Origin: Dermacentor variabilis
Lineage: Eukaryota > Arthropoda > Arachnida > Ixodida > Ixodidae
Length of the DNA stretch: 64,000 nt
Assembly: GCF_050947875.1 (NCBI RefSeq)
Contig: NC_134568.1
Coordinates: 205,802,217 to 205,866,216, forward strand
Direction: 5' to 3'
Of this stretch, positions 13,911-24,544 are shown in pieces; within the stretch, counting starts at the first letter, position 1; each line of letters starts with the position of its first letter. Made by a program: the position numbers and the translations under genes. The notes beneath the pieces were generated by a model that was not told the DNA's origin, did no database searches, and was given only the letters and a program-made list of their open reading frames with translations.

Positions 13911-15374
13911 CTGGTACAGAAAATTCGCCACTGTAACGGAATGCTTGAAGTGTGAGGTGGTGAAAAAGCAAGGCAGACAAGACACAGATAGCAAGGAACA
14001 TGCGTGTTTCTTGCTACCTAAATCGATGCCGCTCATGGAGCGAGCGAATGTGGAATAATGTAAAGCATGTAAAATAATTAAGGCATAAGGAAACGGTGAC
14101 TGAAGGGAAAACGAACTATACACAATAACGTAAAGTCTGTTTTTCAAAAGTACTCTGGAACATGTCTTTAATGCGTTAAATAATGACTATATTAATGAAG
14201 GGAAAGGTTGCTATAGATGAAGTGATAATAGCATAGCGCTACTAACAAAGCCAATCCGTAATGCGGAATTAGGTTGCTTTCGTGAATCTACGCCTACCTC
14301 GAGAATTTGTGTATTATAGTTGTTTGATTAGCTAAACCAATGCGCTTGTTAGATCCTGCTGTCGTGAACATCACAGACGAATATTATGGCCCCACGCACA
14401 TCGAAGAAACATTCTATTTTTCGAAAGATAGTTTGTCATTTCCTGCCACTTTTCGGATTTAGATTTTGTCTCTGTTATTCAGAAAATTCAAGAAATGCCC
14501 ACAAAGAGAGGCAAAAGGACACAATCTGTCTCCTGACCAGGCCCGCGATAGATCGCGTAAGCCCTTGTCACTTAAGACTGGGGGTTCACATAAAGATGGA
14601 GACGAAGCAATCGGCGGCGGGCGAATACGGGAAGCCTCAGCCTGGAGCCAACATTTTCACAAGGGGACTTGGTCCTCTGACGAAGACAAGTTGACCCGGT
14701 CCACTGCCTTATACTATGGAAAAGGAAAAACAAAAGATGGTGCAGGAACTTCAGCAGAGAAGAAAATATTATGCACGGGTGGCACACCCCCTCAGGCACA
14801 CATGCTTCATTCACAAACCGTCAGAGACGCCGACGAAATTAAAATACGAAATAAAATAAACGCAGATGCTCTTTTGTCCATTCTTGCATTTCAGGTGCAC
14901 AAGCCCGCAGTCGCACTGAGTGTGCCTTACCAAGAAGCGTTTCCAAATGGAGACAACTCGGTTTTTGACAATGACTGCCTTCGTGAGAAGGTAAACAATA
15001 AGTAGTTCGCTCTTCTGCTCGTTTTATACCTACAAAAGGCAATACGCAAATGTATCCGTCAGCTGCACCACAAAATGTCCATAGACACTGATTCGGTCAT
15101 CCCTAATACCTGCCCGTACGGCACGAACACGCATTTGCTGCCACACGCGTCTGACCCATTGTTGATGACGCTGTCACCCATGTGTGCTACCATGTCGCCA
15201 CCGCTAACTAGCGCTGCTGACTGCATGCTTCCAACCGTACCATCCGTTGCCGCAATATGCCGTTAAGAAGCAAATGCCACATGCGTTCTTCGAGCTTTGT
15301 AATTGTAAAATTGACGATAAACACCTAGCTGGTTTGCTACAACAAGGGCAGCTTCGCGCATCCACCTTGCTCAC
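13911..15374. other. Intron I-J
   Basis: 1.46-kb intron on the minus strand between exons I and J. An open plus-strand frame at 14466-15005 has no recognisable domain. It contains a hammerhead-like relic at 14655-14679. Confidence 0.75.
14655..14679 (-). ncRNA. Hammerhead-ribozyme-like relic (Penelope-type)
   Basis: On the minus strand the sequence reads CAGAGGA, then stem II CAAG-TCCC-CTTG, then GAAAA and atgttggctcc. The hammerhead core is CUGANGA-stem II-GAAA, so one core base (U to A) is wrong and cleavage is unlikely. The downstream gttggctcc matches the flank of the copies at 53791 and 54511. Confidence 0.45.
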
Positions 15375-15587
15375 CTGCAGTGCATGCTGTTGGGGTAGAA
15401 GTGCGGGTAATGCGGCGAGATAAGCGACTGTGGCCGGTCTTTGTACGCAGTGAGAGTAGATGGCGGGTCGTGGCACAGCGATGCCATATCAACCGTCGTC
15501 CAGCTAGCTGCGAAGCCCGTGGCTGTAACCGAGTAGTCCGAGTGGAAAGTCAGTCGCAGCTCATTGGACTCCGAGAAGTGGTCAAAC
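15375..15587 (-). CDS. Exon I: end of CUB domain 2 and start of CUB domain 3
   Basis: 213-bp exon, acceptor ...acttgtgcag, donor gtgagc, phase 2 in and out. The first half, FDHFSESNELRLTFHSDYSV with TGFAASW, ends CUB2. The second half begins CUB3: MASLCHDPPSTLTAYK, then SLISPHYPHFYPNSMHC, carrying the SP.YP..YPN...C signature. The intron from exon H is only 204 bp. Joining to exon J forms an Arg codon and continues directly into the CUB3 strand. Confidence 0.9.
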
Positions 15588-15791
15588 CTGCACAAGTGCA
15601 ACGGCAAAATTTCTCTATTCAATGAGAGCATACCGAGTGCTGCCTGAAAAAAAGCTTTGAAAAATGTTCGCCGAAGGCACAGGCACAGTGATTTTTTTTC
15701 TTTTACTCGAAAAATACCCGGAAGTTCCTCGGTTCTCGTGGAGCATGCAAGTTCGCAATTTTTCCAGCTGCCACTGGACTCGCCGACTCAC

Positions 15792-16053
15792 CTGTCGAGG
15801 TCGGCTTCGTGCTGTCCGCAGATGCGCACGGGATCAACCGGGCTGTGCGGGCTCTCGATCTCGATGTAGTCGTATAGGCAGTCAGCCTGCCACTCGAGGT
15901 CCAAACGAGAGAAGGAGAGCAGTACCCGCGAGCCAGGTGGCCCCACGATGGACACTGAGTAGTGCAGGTCATTCAGGTAGTGCGCCGGGTGGTGCAGCGA
16001 CGTAAGCGTGCCCGACGGTTCCGTGCGCGTCGAGTTCAAATCCTGAGGAAGCG
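15792..16053 (-). CDS. Exon H: CUB domain 2, first part
   Basis: 262-bp exon. The acceptor is placed at ...tcttcccccgctgcag because it has a strong pyrimidine tract and gives phase 1 entry; the AG twelve bases further in would break the frame with exon G. Exit phase 2, donor gtgagt. It encodes PSGTLTSLHHPAHYLNDLHY, then VSIVGPPGSRVLLSFSRLDL and DCLYDYIEIESP with RICGQHEADLD. The C.YDYIEIE and ICG motifs are typical of CUB. The N-terminal disulfide pair of the canonical fold is missing, so this CUB has only two of the four cysteines. Confidence 0.88.
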
Positions 16054-17419
16054 CTGCAGCGGGGGAAGAACAGCGCGCTGTCGTGTGTCTGTGGCGCGTG
16101 CGACTGCACCTCGCCCGATGGAAGGTGCACGGCGTACGAGGGGCTCAACACAGCCGAACTGCGCTTAGGAATGCAGCACGGACGTGCCGAGTGAGTGTTG
16201 AACCAGTGATATATATCTGTGGGCGAGGAGCGGCCACATGTCCCAAGAGGTAGATCATTTATCAAAAGTTACATGAACAGTTATCGTTTAGGAGCCTAGA
16301 TCCACTGCTATCATTTTCCTCCAGCCTCTATACCTCTCAAAAAAGAAAATTTGGGACATCAATATGCGGCGAAAATCGCAACACATCAAAGTATATGATA
16401 GAGAAAATAGGTCAGAGAGTATGACAATGAAGATACATTAATTATGTTCGATGTGCGAGAACAAAAATAAATTGTTTCGAAGCATCCACGTTAGTTGGGC
16501 GGGATGATGTCGTCTGCATGCCTTAGACAACGTTGCTTCACCGTTAGTCATTCAGGCATTACAGTCTGACTCACCCGCAGACTTTTTGGGTGCAGTCATT
16601 TTTGGTTTAAGTCGGGGTAATGGCACCAACCACTTATCGGCTAGGGCATTTCCTGGACGCTCCCCGTAGTGGGCATGTATTTTGTGGTCGTGTGCAGTCA
16701 AAAATCTGTAGCGTGTCATCTTTCAAGCGTTTGTTGGTACAGAAAAACAACCAAGGACTTACATTTCCGTGATGAGGTTTCTAAACTTCTTCCTTTCTTA
16801 CTAAACGCAACGTATTCACACAAAGAAGTTTTTACGCTAAAGCTGTTCGTAGGAGCCGATTCTCGCCTATATCGCTCAGATTATTAGCGAAGGCGGCCGC
16901 GCACTATCAAACAACAGTTTCGAATGAACAGCTTTCTGAATTCAGGCTAGCCCAAGGTATTTCCGTGATCCCGAACTAAAACGAAGTCGTTTGGTATGAA
17001 ACTCGCTGGGTGAAAATTTACCTTTCTGTCGGAGCGCGCACGACAGTAACACCGATTGTGTTGAAGCTAGTATTGACGATTTTCGCGACTAAGTCCACCT
17101 GTTCTGACAATGATAAAGTAGAGTAACTGAAGCGCTTAAAGAAAGCAATCGGTTATAAATCGGTTGGACCCATCTACTGGAGAATGCTATACTGCAAACA
17201 GGAATAGAACGCACAAGTTCACGCAGGCGCCTCTATAAAGCGCCCTCCACGCCATCGCCCCCTAAGGGCGCCATTCTGTTGGCTGCTGCACGATTGGAAA
17301 ACATTTAAGTACCGCCTGACTGCTATCGACCGGGCCGCCTCGCATGGGATGCATCAGTTCAGCGCGCGCACACGAGCGCGAGTACCGATGAGCATCGATC
17401 TAAGACAGCGCGCACTCAC
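16054..17419. other. Intron G-H
   Basis: 1.4-kb intron, AT-rich in its middle part. No repeat or gene recognised. Confidence 0.75.
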
Positions 17420-17563
17420 TGAAGGCTTTCTTCTGGCAGATGTATCGGCCGGAATGGTCGCACGGCTTCCAGGCCCAGTGCAGGTCGCTCCCGTTCTGCT
17501 GGGGCCGCCACTGCAACGCCAGGCACAGAGGCGTCCCCTTGGTCCCAGAGCTGGTCGTTTCCC
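17420..17563 (-). CDS. Exon G: C-terminal part of C-type lectin domain 2
   Basis: 144-bp exon, acceptor ...atgccctccag, donor gtgagt, phase 1 in and out. It encodes PLCLALQWRPQQNGSDLHWA and WKPCDHSGRYICQKKAF, the last strands of a C-type lectin domain with three conserved cysteines (C in LCLAL, PCD and ICQ). The usual WND triad is replaced by W-A-W, so this domain most likely does not bind sugar through calcium. Downstream in the same frame there is an early stop in the intron, consistent with the donor. Confidence 0.87.
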
Positions 17564-17896
17564 CTGGAGGGCATCAGAAAATGGAGTCACGTGCGTCCTC
17601 TCGAAGGCACATCAATGGCGCTTTGGTCTCGCAGAAAGATCGCCGAAAGCGGTGCAATGACGACATTTGCCTTGTGCTTGAAGACGGGCGGCGAGTTATC
17701 AGAGGAGCTAGGCCGCACTGTCGAGGGAAAGCAGCCAATAAAACTTATACACGTGTCTCTTCTCCATACAGGTGGCAATCTGGGTTAGCCTCGACTTTCT
17801 GTTGCCATTCTCGTACGTATTTATATGTGTCAGCATGTGTTAGCTAAATAGCATTCATACAACGCAGTGAGAAATACTCGGGACGACAAAACGAAC

Positions 17897-18022
17897 AATT
17901 TTGCAGTTTTTTTGTAGCGCAAGAAGCACAAGGACGTATAAGAGAAAATAGACACACACGCAGGCGCTGTTTTCTCTTCTATATCCTTGTGCTTGTTGTT
18001 CTACAAGAAAAACTGCAAAATG
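17897..18022. repeat. Hairpin element 1 (about 55-bp arms)
   Basis: Within intron F-G. Left arm about 17897-17952, right arm about 17968-18022, e.g. attttgcagttttt paired with aaaaactgcaaaat and gcacaaggac paired with atccttgtgc. The loop contains ggcgct. Resembles the hairpins at 40331 and 43861 in beginning with a gtagcgc-type arm and having a GCGCT core. Confidence 0.8.
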
Positions 18023-18368
18023 TTACAACAAGCCCAAATATCTACATTGATGGACAAATAATGAAACCTATCACCTACAAGCGGTCTTTACTTTGACTAC
18101 ATTTTGAAGGAAAGCTCGCACTGCACTCTCAACGTAGGGCAAACAAAAGTTGAGATTTCGTTGATTGAGCTCAAACGCAAATAAAAGGGGGTGTATGGAT
18201 AACCTCCCAGAGCAAATTACATACGTTTCCGCGTATCGGTGAAATGAGCACAAGACAATGCACTTAAATGAATGTACTCGCGTCCTAAAGGGCCCGATGT
18301 GGTGTGAACAGAGATACAAAACAAATATCTCCGAAGAGAGAGCATCTTTCACGGGTCACGTATCTTAC

Positions 18369-18528
18369 CGGGCGGCTCTTCGGTGGTGTCGGCGGCGTTC
18401 TCGGCACTCGCCTCGTCCACCCAGGAGCCAGCGTCTGCCCGTTGGCCCACTTTTCGGCCGCCCAGCCAGTACCAGGCGCCGGAGCCGGAGCCCTCGGTGG
18501 CAGCCACGAGTGCCCTCAGGTGCGCCTC
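18369..18528 (-). CDS. Exon F: middle of C-type lectin domain 2
   Basis: 160-bp exon, acceptor ...gtcggtttag, donor gtaaga, phase 0 in and phase 1 out. It encodes EAHLRALVAATEGSGSGAWY followed by WLGGRKVG and GSWVDEASAENAADTTEEPP. The E.HLRAL...YWLGGRK pattern is the second helix and WIG-type strand of a CTLD. The Ala/Glu/Thr-rich stretch replaces the long loop that carries the EPN or QPD sugar-binding motif in classical lectins; no such motif is visible here. Confidence 0.87.
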
Positions 18529-20828
18529 CTAAACCGACGAGAGTAAAATTGCGTGGACCGCCAACAGCGTCGTCAGTGGCTGCTTAAAGCCGAGGCAAAA
18601 CATGCTGCTGTGACTTAAAAGGCTATAAATGTGCAAGGACAGTAGTGGAGCTCAGAACGACAGAAAGCTGAGCTAGTTGGTAAGGATTCATTATGCAAAA
18701 TAGAAGTGAGGCGTGCAAACAGGACACGAGAGTAGAGAAGTGGACAACATGAACGCCGACTATCAACTGAAGGGAGCACTGAGGCGAAAAAAGAAAGAAG
18801 GCACAAAACTCATCTGCGCATGCTCAGGAATGGTAACACCACGTGTCAATCGGGTACACGTGCCGGTCTACGTGAGAGATAAGTAAAGTAATCGAAGGCT
18901 GACTCACGCACGCACTTCCACCATTGTAGATATGCCATGCCTCTACCATAAGACGTGTATCTTCATTCTTATGCCTGTACAAGATCACGCATTCATCTAA
19001 CTCTGGCGTGCAGTTACAATCTCGGCAATGTAGCGAAAGATTAGAAGGCGATCCACCGGTTAACGACCTTTTATGTTCCATTGCTAGTAGCTAGCATATG
19101 GCTCCCTACAAAGGAAGCCATATACAGTAACTCTAGTAGCACCAAGGTTGAGCTCTCACCGTGGTTATGCAACAAACTCCTGCAGAACTCTGAGGTTCGA
19201 ATCAGGCTCTATTTCTGGCGGTAAGCTTGGGCACCCTGCTTGAGGTCTCATGTTTATGGGGAACCCTAACCCACCTAGCCTAAACAAAACACATATCTCC
19301 AAAGGACGCCTAAAACCTGAGCGAAAATTGCCAGAATCGAGTGACTATTTGACTTCGTAGCTCAATTATTGGGAACAACTTTCACAAGCAGTTGACTCCG
19401 GGATACTTTTAGAACATCCCACCTGATTTTGAGAAGAACTGCCAGGCAATTCTGGAAAACATTAAGAATACAGTAGTGCAACCGGAATAACTCCTTAAAT
19501 CCCTGGGCAACGCTAAGAGGCTGGCTTAAATCTGAAGAAACACACTCCTTGAATGTAGAAGCAGATGTGCCCTGTCCGTAGTACCGTAGCACTATATTAA
19601 CAAGCAGGGCATGCAACGATACGCCATCTTAGCGAACTCTCCAAAAGATGAACCTTACTAAGTTCGACTGTGATCCTGGCGCATTTTTCCTTCCTCTTTT
19701 TGTGCATTTGGCTTCATGAACCAAGTATTTTCGCATAAAGCGCGTGCAGTGCTATGCGAATGCCGGTAGAGCGAAGGAAGAGCGCGCCGCACTGCAGCTG
19801 CGCCAACGTCGCAGACACCGTCTCGATCAACGCTGCACGCGCGCGGTTTGGCGCGGGGCAAGCAATGAGCACGACAGAGAGCTGACGGCGTTTCTCAGCA
19901 CCCAATGCAAGTTGTTTGTAGTGGTCGGGAAAGCCGGCTCGGAAATGCACTATTGTTGCTTCAATCTCAGGCTGGGCAATATATCTTTTTTTTATGTCTG
20001 TGCCGCGCCAGAACTAAAGCGTGACGAACTCTGCCGACCCACTCTTTCACTTATAACTGGTATTCGCCGTAAAACTAAGCCTGGGATGGTGGTGAGGTGG
20101 TAAGGATGCAACTTTACGGCCGTCTCCACACTTCGCAAACGCCTCTCGCACAGTCAAACAAGACGTAAATGTGTACGCAGATGCCTTGGCCTTGTTGGTT
20201 GTGTCACCTGGGGCCGTAAAACGTAAAACTATTCCAATATGTTTTTTTTCCAATCTCCTGACGTCAAATTTCTGTCACCGCCGACGCAAGCATCGGGCGG
20301 TCACCTGCAGGCTTCTATGAACAAACCAATCAAATGCTCCCCTCGTTCATAGGAGGTCACTTTTGTTTGCTTGAAAAACGAATAACATTGCCTGCACTGA
20401 GTGGTTTGTTTTATCTAATTGGCTCACAAGAGGCGAGGAGCATGCTCAAGTAGAGAGGGATTCGATGGGGCCGAGCCACTGCACTGAATATCGATAACCA
20501 GATGAAGAGGGTAGTGCTGGCGTACGCGATTGGTCCGCTTTCTCTTACTTACCTTACGGTGGCTCGCCGACAATCGCGGCGGCATGCAACGGAAGCTTAA
20601 GAATGACGCTAAAACGGATCCTCAGCAAATAAGAGTTGGCAGAACGAGGTCGTAAACATGTCGAAAGTTCTCGAAAACGCTACACGGCCACGCAAAAAGT
20701 TTTATTACACGCAAATAAACTCACGCTTTCCGGAAGGGGCAAGTAGCCAGTGTCGGAGTGATCGGTGGCAGCCATCTTTTATTCCTTTCGGAACGGGGCA
20801 GCCTGCGGCTATTCAGAAGAAAACTCAG

Positions 20829-21190
20829 TTTTGTTCGGCATATTAATGCATCTTTAACGCGTACGCGTCACTTTGACGCGGTAAGTTCTTGCGGTTTTGT
20901 GACGTCGCATGAGAGGCGGGTGAAGTGGGTGCAGCCCGAAGACTTTTGACCAGTAGCCGAGGGCTTATGGCAAAAAGGCGTCGAATCAGAAAGAAATTTT
21001 TGTTTTGTTCGGTCAAATTATGCATAATCAGTGTGTACACGTCATATCAGATGGGGAGCTATCGCGGTTTTCGTGACGTTGCGTGACAGACAGGTAAAGT
21101 GGGGGTGGTCCAAAAAAGTTTTTGACCAATCGCGGTGGGCTGATCGCAGAATTGGAATAGAAAAGTTTGGAATAGTTTTCCGTTATAGCG
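20829..21190. repeat. Imperfect tandem duplication, about 174-bp period
   Basis: Two diverged units share tttgttcgg, then gcggttttgtgacgt/gcggttttcgtgacgt, gtgaagtgggtg/gtaaagtgggggtg, and ttttgaccagt/ttttgaccaat. Lies in intron E-F. No coding content. Confidence 0.6.
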
Positions 21191-21310
21191 CCCCTGAAGT
21201 GTTCGGGGAAGCCCGTTCGCGGAATTTCGCCTAAAGCTCAACGAGATACACGGTGTCATCCGAGCTCTCTTGACTCCTGCTTGGCTGGACGAGGCAAGAC
21301 AGGGGTTTAC

Positions 21311-21468
21311 CTGCGCCGCCGTACGGACGGCGGCCAGAGTGGCCTGCGACTCGCTGCAGACGCGCTGCGCTGTGGCCCAGGACACTTCAGGGAAACTGGC
21401 CGTCAGGTAGCAGTGGTCAGCGAAGCGCTGGAACTGGCGCGCATCGCACAGCTGCGTCGGTACCGCCT
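21311..21468 (-). CDS. Exon E: N-terminal part of C-type lectin domain 2
   Basis: 158-bp exon, acceptor after a T-rich tract ending cccacag, donor gtaaac, entry phase 1 and exit phase 0. It encodes QLCDARQFQRFADHCYL, PEVSWATAQRVCSESQATLA and AVRTAAQ. This is the start of a C-type lectin-like fold: the CYL strand, then the helix W..AQ..C...ATLA.V. Phase agrees with exon D (E codon formed across the junction) and exon F. The intron to exon F is 2.8 kb and carries imperfect tandem repeats near 20830-21190. Confidence 0.88.
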
Positions 21469-22075
21469 CTGTGGGAAAAAAAAGGGCGCCTCCAATTACT
21501 CGTGACCCGAAACAAACATTTGAAGGGATCCGACCTGCATGTGGGCAACTTCTGCTTGAATGGTGACGCATCATTTCACTGTCAGTTGCTCATATGATGT
21601 AGTTCATCCCCATAGATAAAAATAAGTCTCTCCCAAGCCTCGCGATTTATTTATACCATCGCTGTCACGAAAGCGGGCCTCTTTGTAAATAAGAATGTGA
21701 AATTTGGCTAACTGGTTCTGAGCAAAGAGGATGAGCGGATAACTTTTCTGAATTCTGGCGCGGTGAGCCTGCAGATTGTCCCTGCAGGAGGACAGCTATT
21801 GTTTGTAGTTGCCAGAAAAACCTCTTCGGAATTACATAGGCTTCTCTTTTTGTCACTGTTTGCAAATACCTGCGCATTCCCGTGCGAACAAGCAGAACAA
21901 ATTAGCAAACTGATTTGTAACACTGCAGTACGGGCGCTGTGACAATAAGCAATTCTCAACGCCATTATAAACGCTACACCTTTCGATTACTTGACGTGAG
22001 TTCAAATCAACCTTTTTTCTATGAGCACCAAAGTTTACATCCTGTGCGAGAAACGCGCAAATACAAGGACCGTAC

Positions 22076-22266
22076 CTGGCCTGAGAACAGCTTCTGCTTT
22101 GAAGCCTTTGAAGGCGTGCGAGAAGTCGGAGACGAAATGAACTCGAAGGCGTCGGCCATGGCTGTACTGACGCAGCAGTTTCACCCTTCCGCTCCAGTCG
22201 CCGCAAAGGCGGCCGCTACTGCGTTCCTCATCGGGTTCATCAATTTCAACGTAGTCGTATTCGCAC
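22076..22266 (-). CDS. Exon D: C-terminal half of CUB domain 1
   Basis: 191-bp exon, acceptor ...accttgcgcag, donor gtacgg, entry phase 2 and exit phase 1. Joined to exon C it reads ...LEDHPG|CEYDYVEIDEP, then GRLCGDWSG and LRVHFVSDFSHAFKGFKAE. These are the C.YDYVEI, LCG and F.SD....GF motifs of the second half of a CUB domain, completing four cysteines. The acidic positions in EYDYVEID and VSDF match the places where calcium-binding CUB domains carry acidic ligands, though this is only suggestive. The intron to exon E is about 0.6 kb. Confidence 0.9.
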
Positions 22267-22607
22267 CTGCGCAAGGTTTAGAGAGATGATGTAGACAGCC
22301 CATGCACCTATCCTTTTTCGTATATATAATAACATAAATAAACTTTTCTGCTTTTCATATACGCCAACTGGCCCAGGCTTCACCTTCAAACAGAGGCACT
22401 CTGCGACGCAAGAACGAACGGAGTAGGGTGTCAATGCTGTTGGTTTAGTAGAGCGTTTTCCGACTTTAAAGTAAGGAAACAACAGCAGCAAATACCTTGC
22501 CGGCACGAACAGCTGAAGAAGATTCTAACGGTTTCAACCTTGGCTTTCGGTTTAGTATCATGAATTGACGTTGCCCTGCAGCTTTTCTAAATTCTATTTA
22601 AGTTATA

Positions 22608-22835
22608 TTCTGGAGTTTTACGTACCAAAACCACGACATGATTGTGAGGCACACCGTATTGGGGGACTCCGGATTACTTTCGACCACATAGATTTCTTAA
22701 ACGTGCACCGAATGCACAGCACACGGGCGTTTTTGCACTTCGCCCACATCGAAATGCGGCCGCCGCGGCCGGGATCTGATCCTGCCACCTCGTGTTGAGC
22801 AGCGCAACGCCAAAGCCACTAAGCAACCACGGCAC
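22608..22835 (-). mobile_element. tRNA-derived SINE (tick Ruka-like), copy 1
   Basis: Minus strand. It has a tRNA-like head with gtggctttggcgttgcgctg and a box B-like region (aggatcagatcccgg), then cgatgtgggcgaagtgcaaa, a conserved gtgcattcggtgcacgttta, and a tail ending tacgtaaaactccagaat. The copy at 47979 has the same order of blocks. tRNA-derived SINEs (Ruka) are known from ixodid ticks; the family name here is by resemblance only. Confidence 0.65.
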
Positions 22836-22839
22836 ATCA

Positions 22840-23305
22840 GTTTTTCGAACAAAGTACATCGGCGCGAAAGTGTCAAAAGACCCGTCGAGCAAAAAAGTCG
22901 GCGGCGTCTGTAGCAGCAGCGAAACGGCTCCTAATTTCCCATTGGCTGCGACGCCACGTCACGAGCGCGACGCTTGCTGGCATTTGCTGGCTCGGGCCTC
23001 GACGGAGCGGCCGAAAGGGAACACCTGCGGCCGCGGTACCGCGTGAGGGGAGAAGGCATCGCCGCGACTCCACGCCACCCTCGCTCTCGCTTCGGAAGCC
23101 TGCTTTATGAGCGCGTTCCTTGCCGGCGCAAGCTCCCTCCTGCGTTGTAACTGCGCCTCGGTGAGGCCAAATCAAAACGCGCCAAGCTTCTCAACGCGCT
23201 CGCTTGCCCACAAGGAATTCCAACGCGAAGGACCGCTCATTCAATTGAACATTAACGCTTTCGCATTCACAACTCATCAGAAGTGCTTTGGTGTCCTCGG
23301 ATTTT
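22840..23305. repeat. GC-rich spacer, likely interspersed repeat
   Basis: In intron C-B, directly beside the SINE. GC-rich with many CG dinucleotides and no conserved reading frame. It ends where the LINE tail at 23306 begins. Confidence 0.35.
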
Positions 23306-23420
23306 TTCATTTCATTTCATTTATTGATACTGTCAGCCCTTACGGGCTATTACAGGAGTGCGTAGCGTACATAAACAAAAGAAGTGCATTAGCAAGAAAA
23401 AAAGAACGTCGTCTCTGATA
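23306..23420 (-). mobile_element. 3' tail of a CR1-like LINE
   Basis: On the minus strand it reads cctgtaatagcccgtaaggg, ctgacagtatcaataaatga and then aatgaaatgaaat units, a typical UTR end with short tandem repeats as in CR1/L2 LINEs. No coding part retained. Confidence 0.5.
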
Positions 23421-23815
23421 CATACATCGAAAGCGAGGAAAGCGAGGACACAGTAATAGATGAAGGGGCAAACCGAAGAAAACAGGAAAACAACAAACCA
23501 CACTCAACATAACACTTTTATGACAGAGGTTGCACAAGGATACACAAGGCGATTTAGTGTTTTAAATATTTACTGGAATAATTTGATGTGACACCCGAGT
23601 CCGGCATAGTGTTCCAGTATATACAGGGACACTATATCCGTGCGATACGACTTTTGTGACTGCGCTTGCGATTTTCAGTCCAGAGGGCAGCTGAAGATAT
23701 ATAGATGCGCACATGTTTGCATACAAGTACTGGAGGGATAGCCACTGATAGCGCAATGGCCGGCGACGCGGCTTTCGGCGCACCAGCAGGGGCGCCAAGT
23801 AATATAGTAATATAA

Positions 23816-23930
23816 GTTATTTATAGAAAGGTAGACGAGGTCAGCCCGGGCATTCACGCTTTAACCTGCTGCTCTGCACTGGAGATGGGGTAACAGGAAG
23901 CGCTAGCCGGATTGAAGGTGGTGATGACAA
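23816..23930 (-). mobile_element. 3'-end fragment of the (TC)n-tailed LINE family
   Basis: The plus-strand sequence ttatttatagaaaggtagac followed by gaggtcagcccgggc and cctgctgctctgcactgg parallels the 3' UTR of the LINE at 10010-10080 (ttatttacagaaaggcagag, gaggtcggcctgagc, cctgctactctactctgg). Confidence 0.65.
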
Positions 23931-24345
23931 GAACATTGCTGCCATGATGCTAGTCGTCAACACAGCAGCACATCCGTATCATTGGTGAAAGCGCATGCAA
24001 GAAAAGGGGGAACCGAAAGACCAGAGGAAACGATAAAACTTGCGACGAAAGTCATTGGCTGTGTTCAGCTTTGTAGAGTTACAAACAAAGTAGGGCTATA
24101 GTCCCTGACTGCTGCACCACGGCAGCCGCCATTGAGAAAATTTTGCGGCGGTGTCGTCCAATTTCTTTCGCTGTCACTGTCTCATTTATTCTGCCTCACG
24201 TCGCGCTGAGAGTCGCATATTTGCTGTTGCATGACAGTGATCAGCGGGTATAAAGCGAGACCTAATCATCCCTTCAAGACAGTCAAATTCGGCAGAGGTG
24301 ATCAGGCGTGTTCTGTCAGAAAGAATGTTGAGAAAATGGGTGCAC

Positions 24346-24544
24346 CCTGGATGGTCCTCGAGCAGGAATTCGTTGAAGCGCAGTTCCACGCGGAACCCTG
24401 CTGGAGCCTGGATTTCGACGGAGCAGCGCTGGCTGTTGGGGTAGGCACCGGGAAAGTTGGGGCTCGACACCACGCCACGGCTGTGATCGGGGCTGAGCAC
24501 CAGCGTATGGTTGCACTCCACAGTGCGCCCAACCTCCAGAGTGG
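24346..24544 (-). CDS. Exon C: N-terminal half of CUB domain 1
   Basis: 199-bp exon, acceptor ...tttcctctcag, donor gtgcac, entry phase 1 and exit phase 2. It encodes a short linker and then ECNHTLVL, GVVSSPNFPGAYPNSQRCSV and FRVELRFNEFLLEDHPG. The SPNFPGAYPNSQ.C signature with the first disulfide pair is diagnostic for CUB domains (about 110-residue beta-sandwich modules that mediate protein interactions). The open frame runs past the donor into intron but loses CUB similarity there, and the phase-matched exon D restores it, so the donor at 24346 is preferred. The intron from exon B is about 16.7 kb and holds the nested LINE complex. Confidence 0.88.

Noticed and set aside
13421..14147. Open frames of 171 (+) and 176 (-) codons over exon J
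   Set aside because: They are other frames of the CUB3 exon and intron; only the minus frame with the CUB motifs and matched splice phases makes sense.
14466..15005. 179-codon plus-strand open frame
   Set aside because: No domain or compositional signal, lies wholly inside an intron and overlaps a repeat relic.
23340..23537. Minus-strand exon candidate with several cysteines
   Set aside because: No CTLD, CUB or other extracellular motif and no phase-compatible splice pair; it overlaps a LINE tail.
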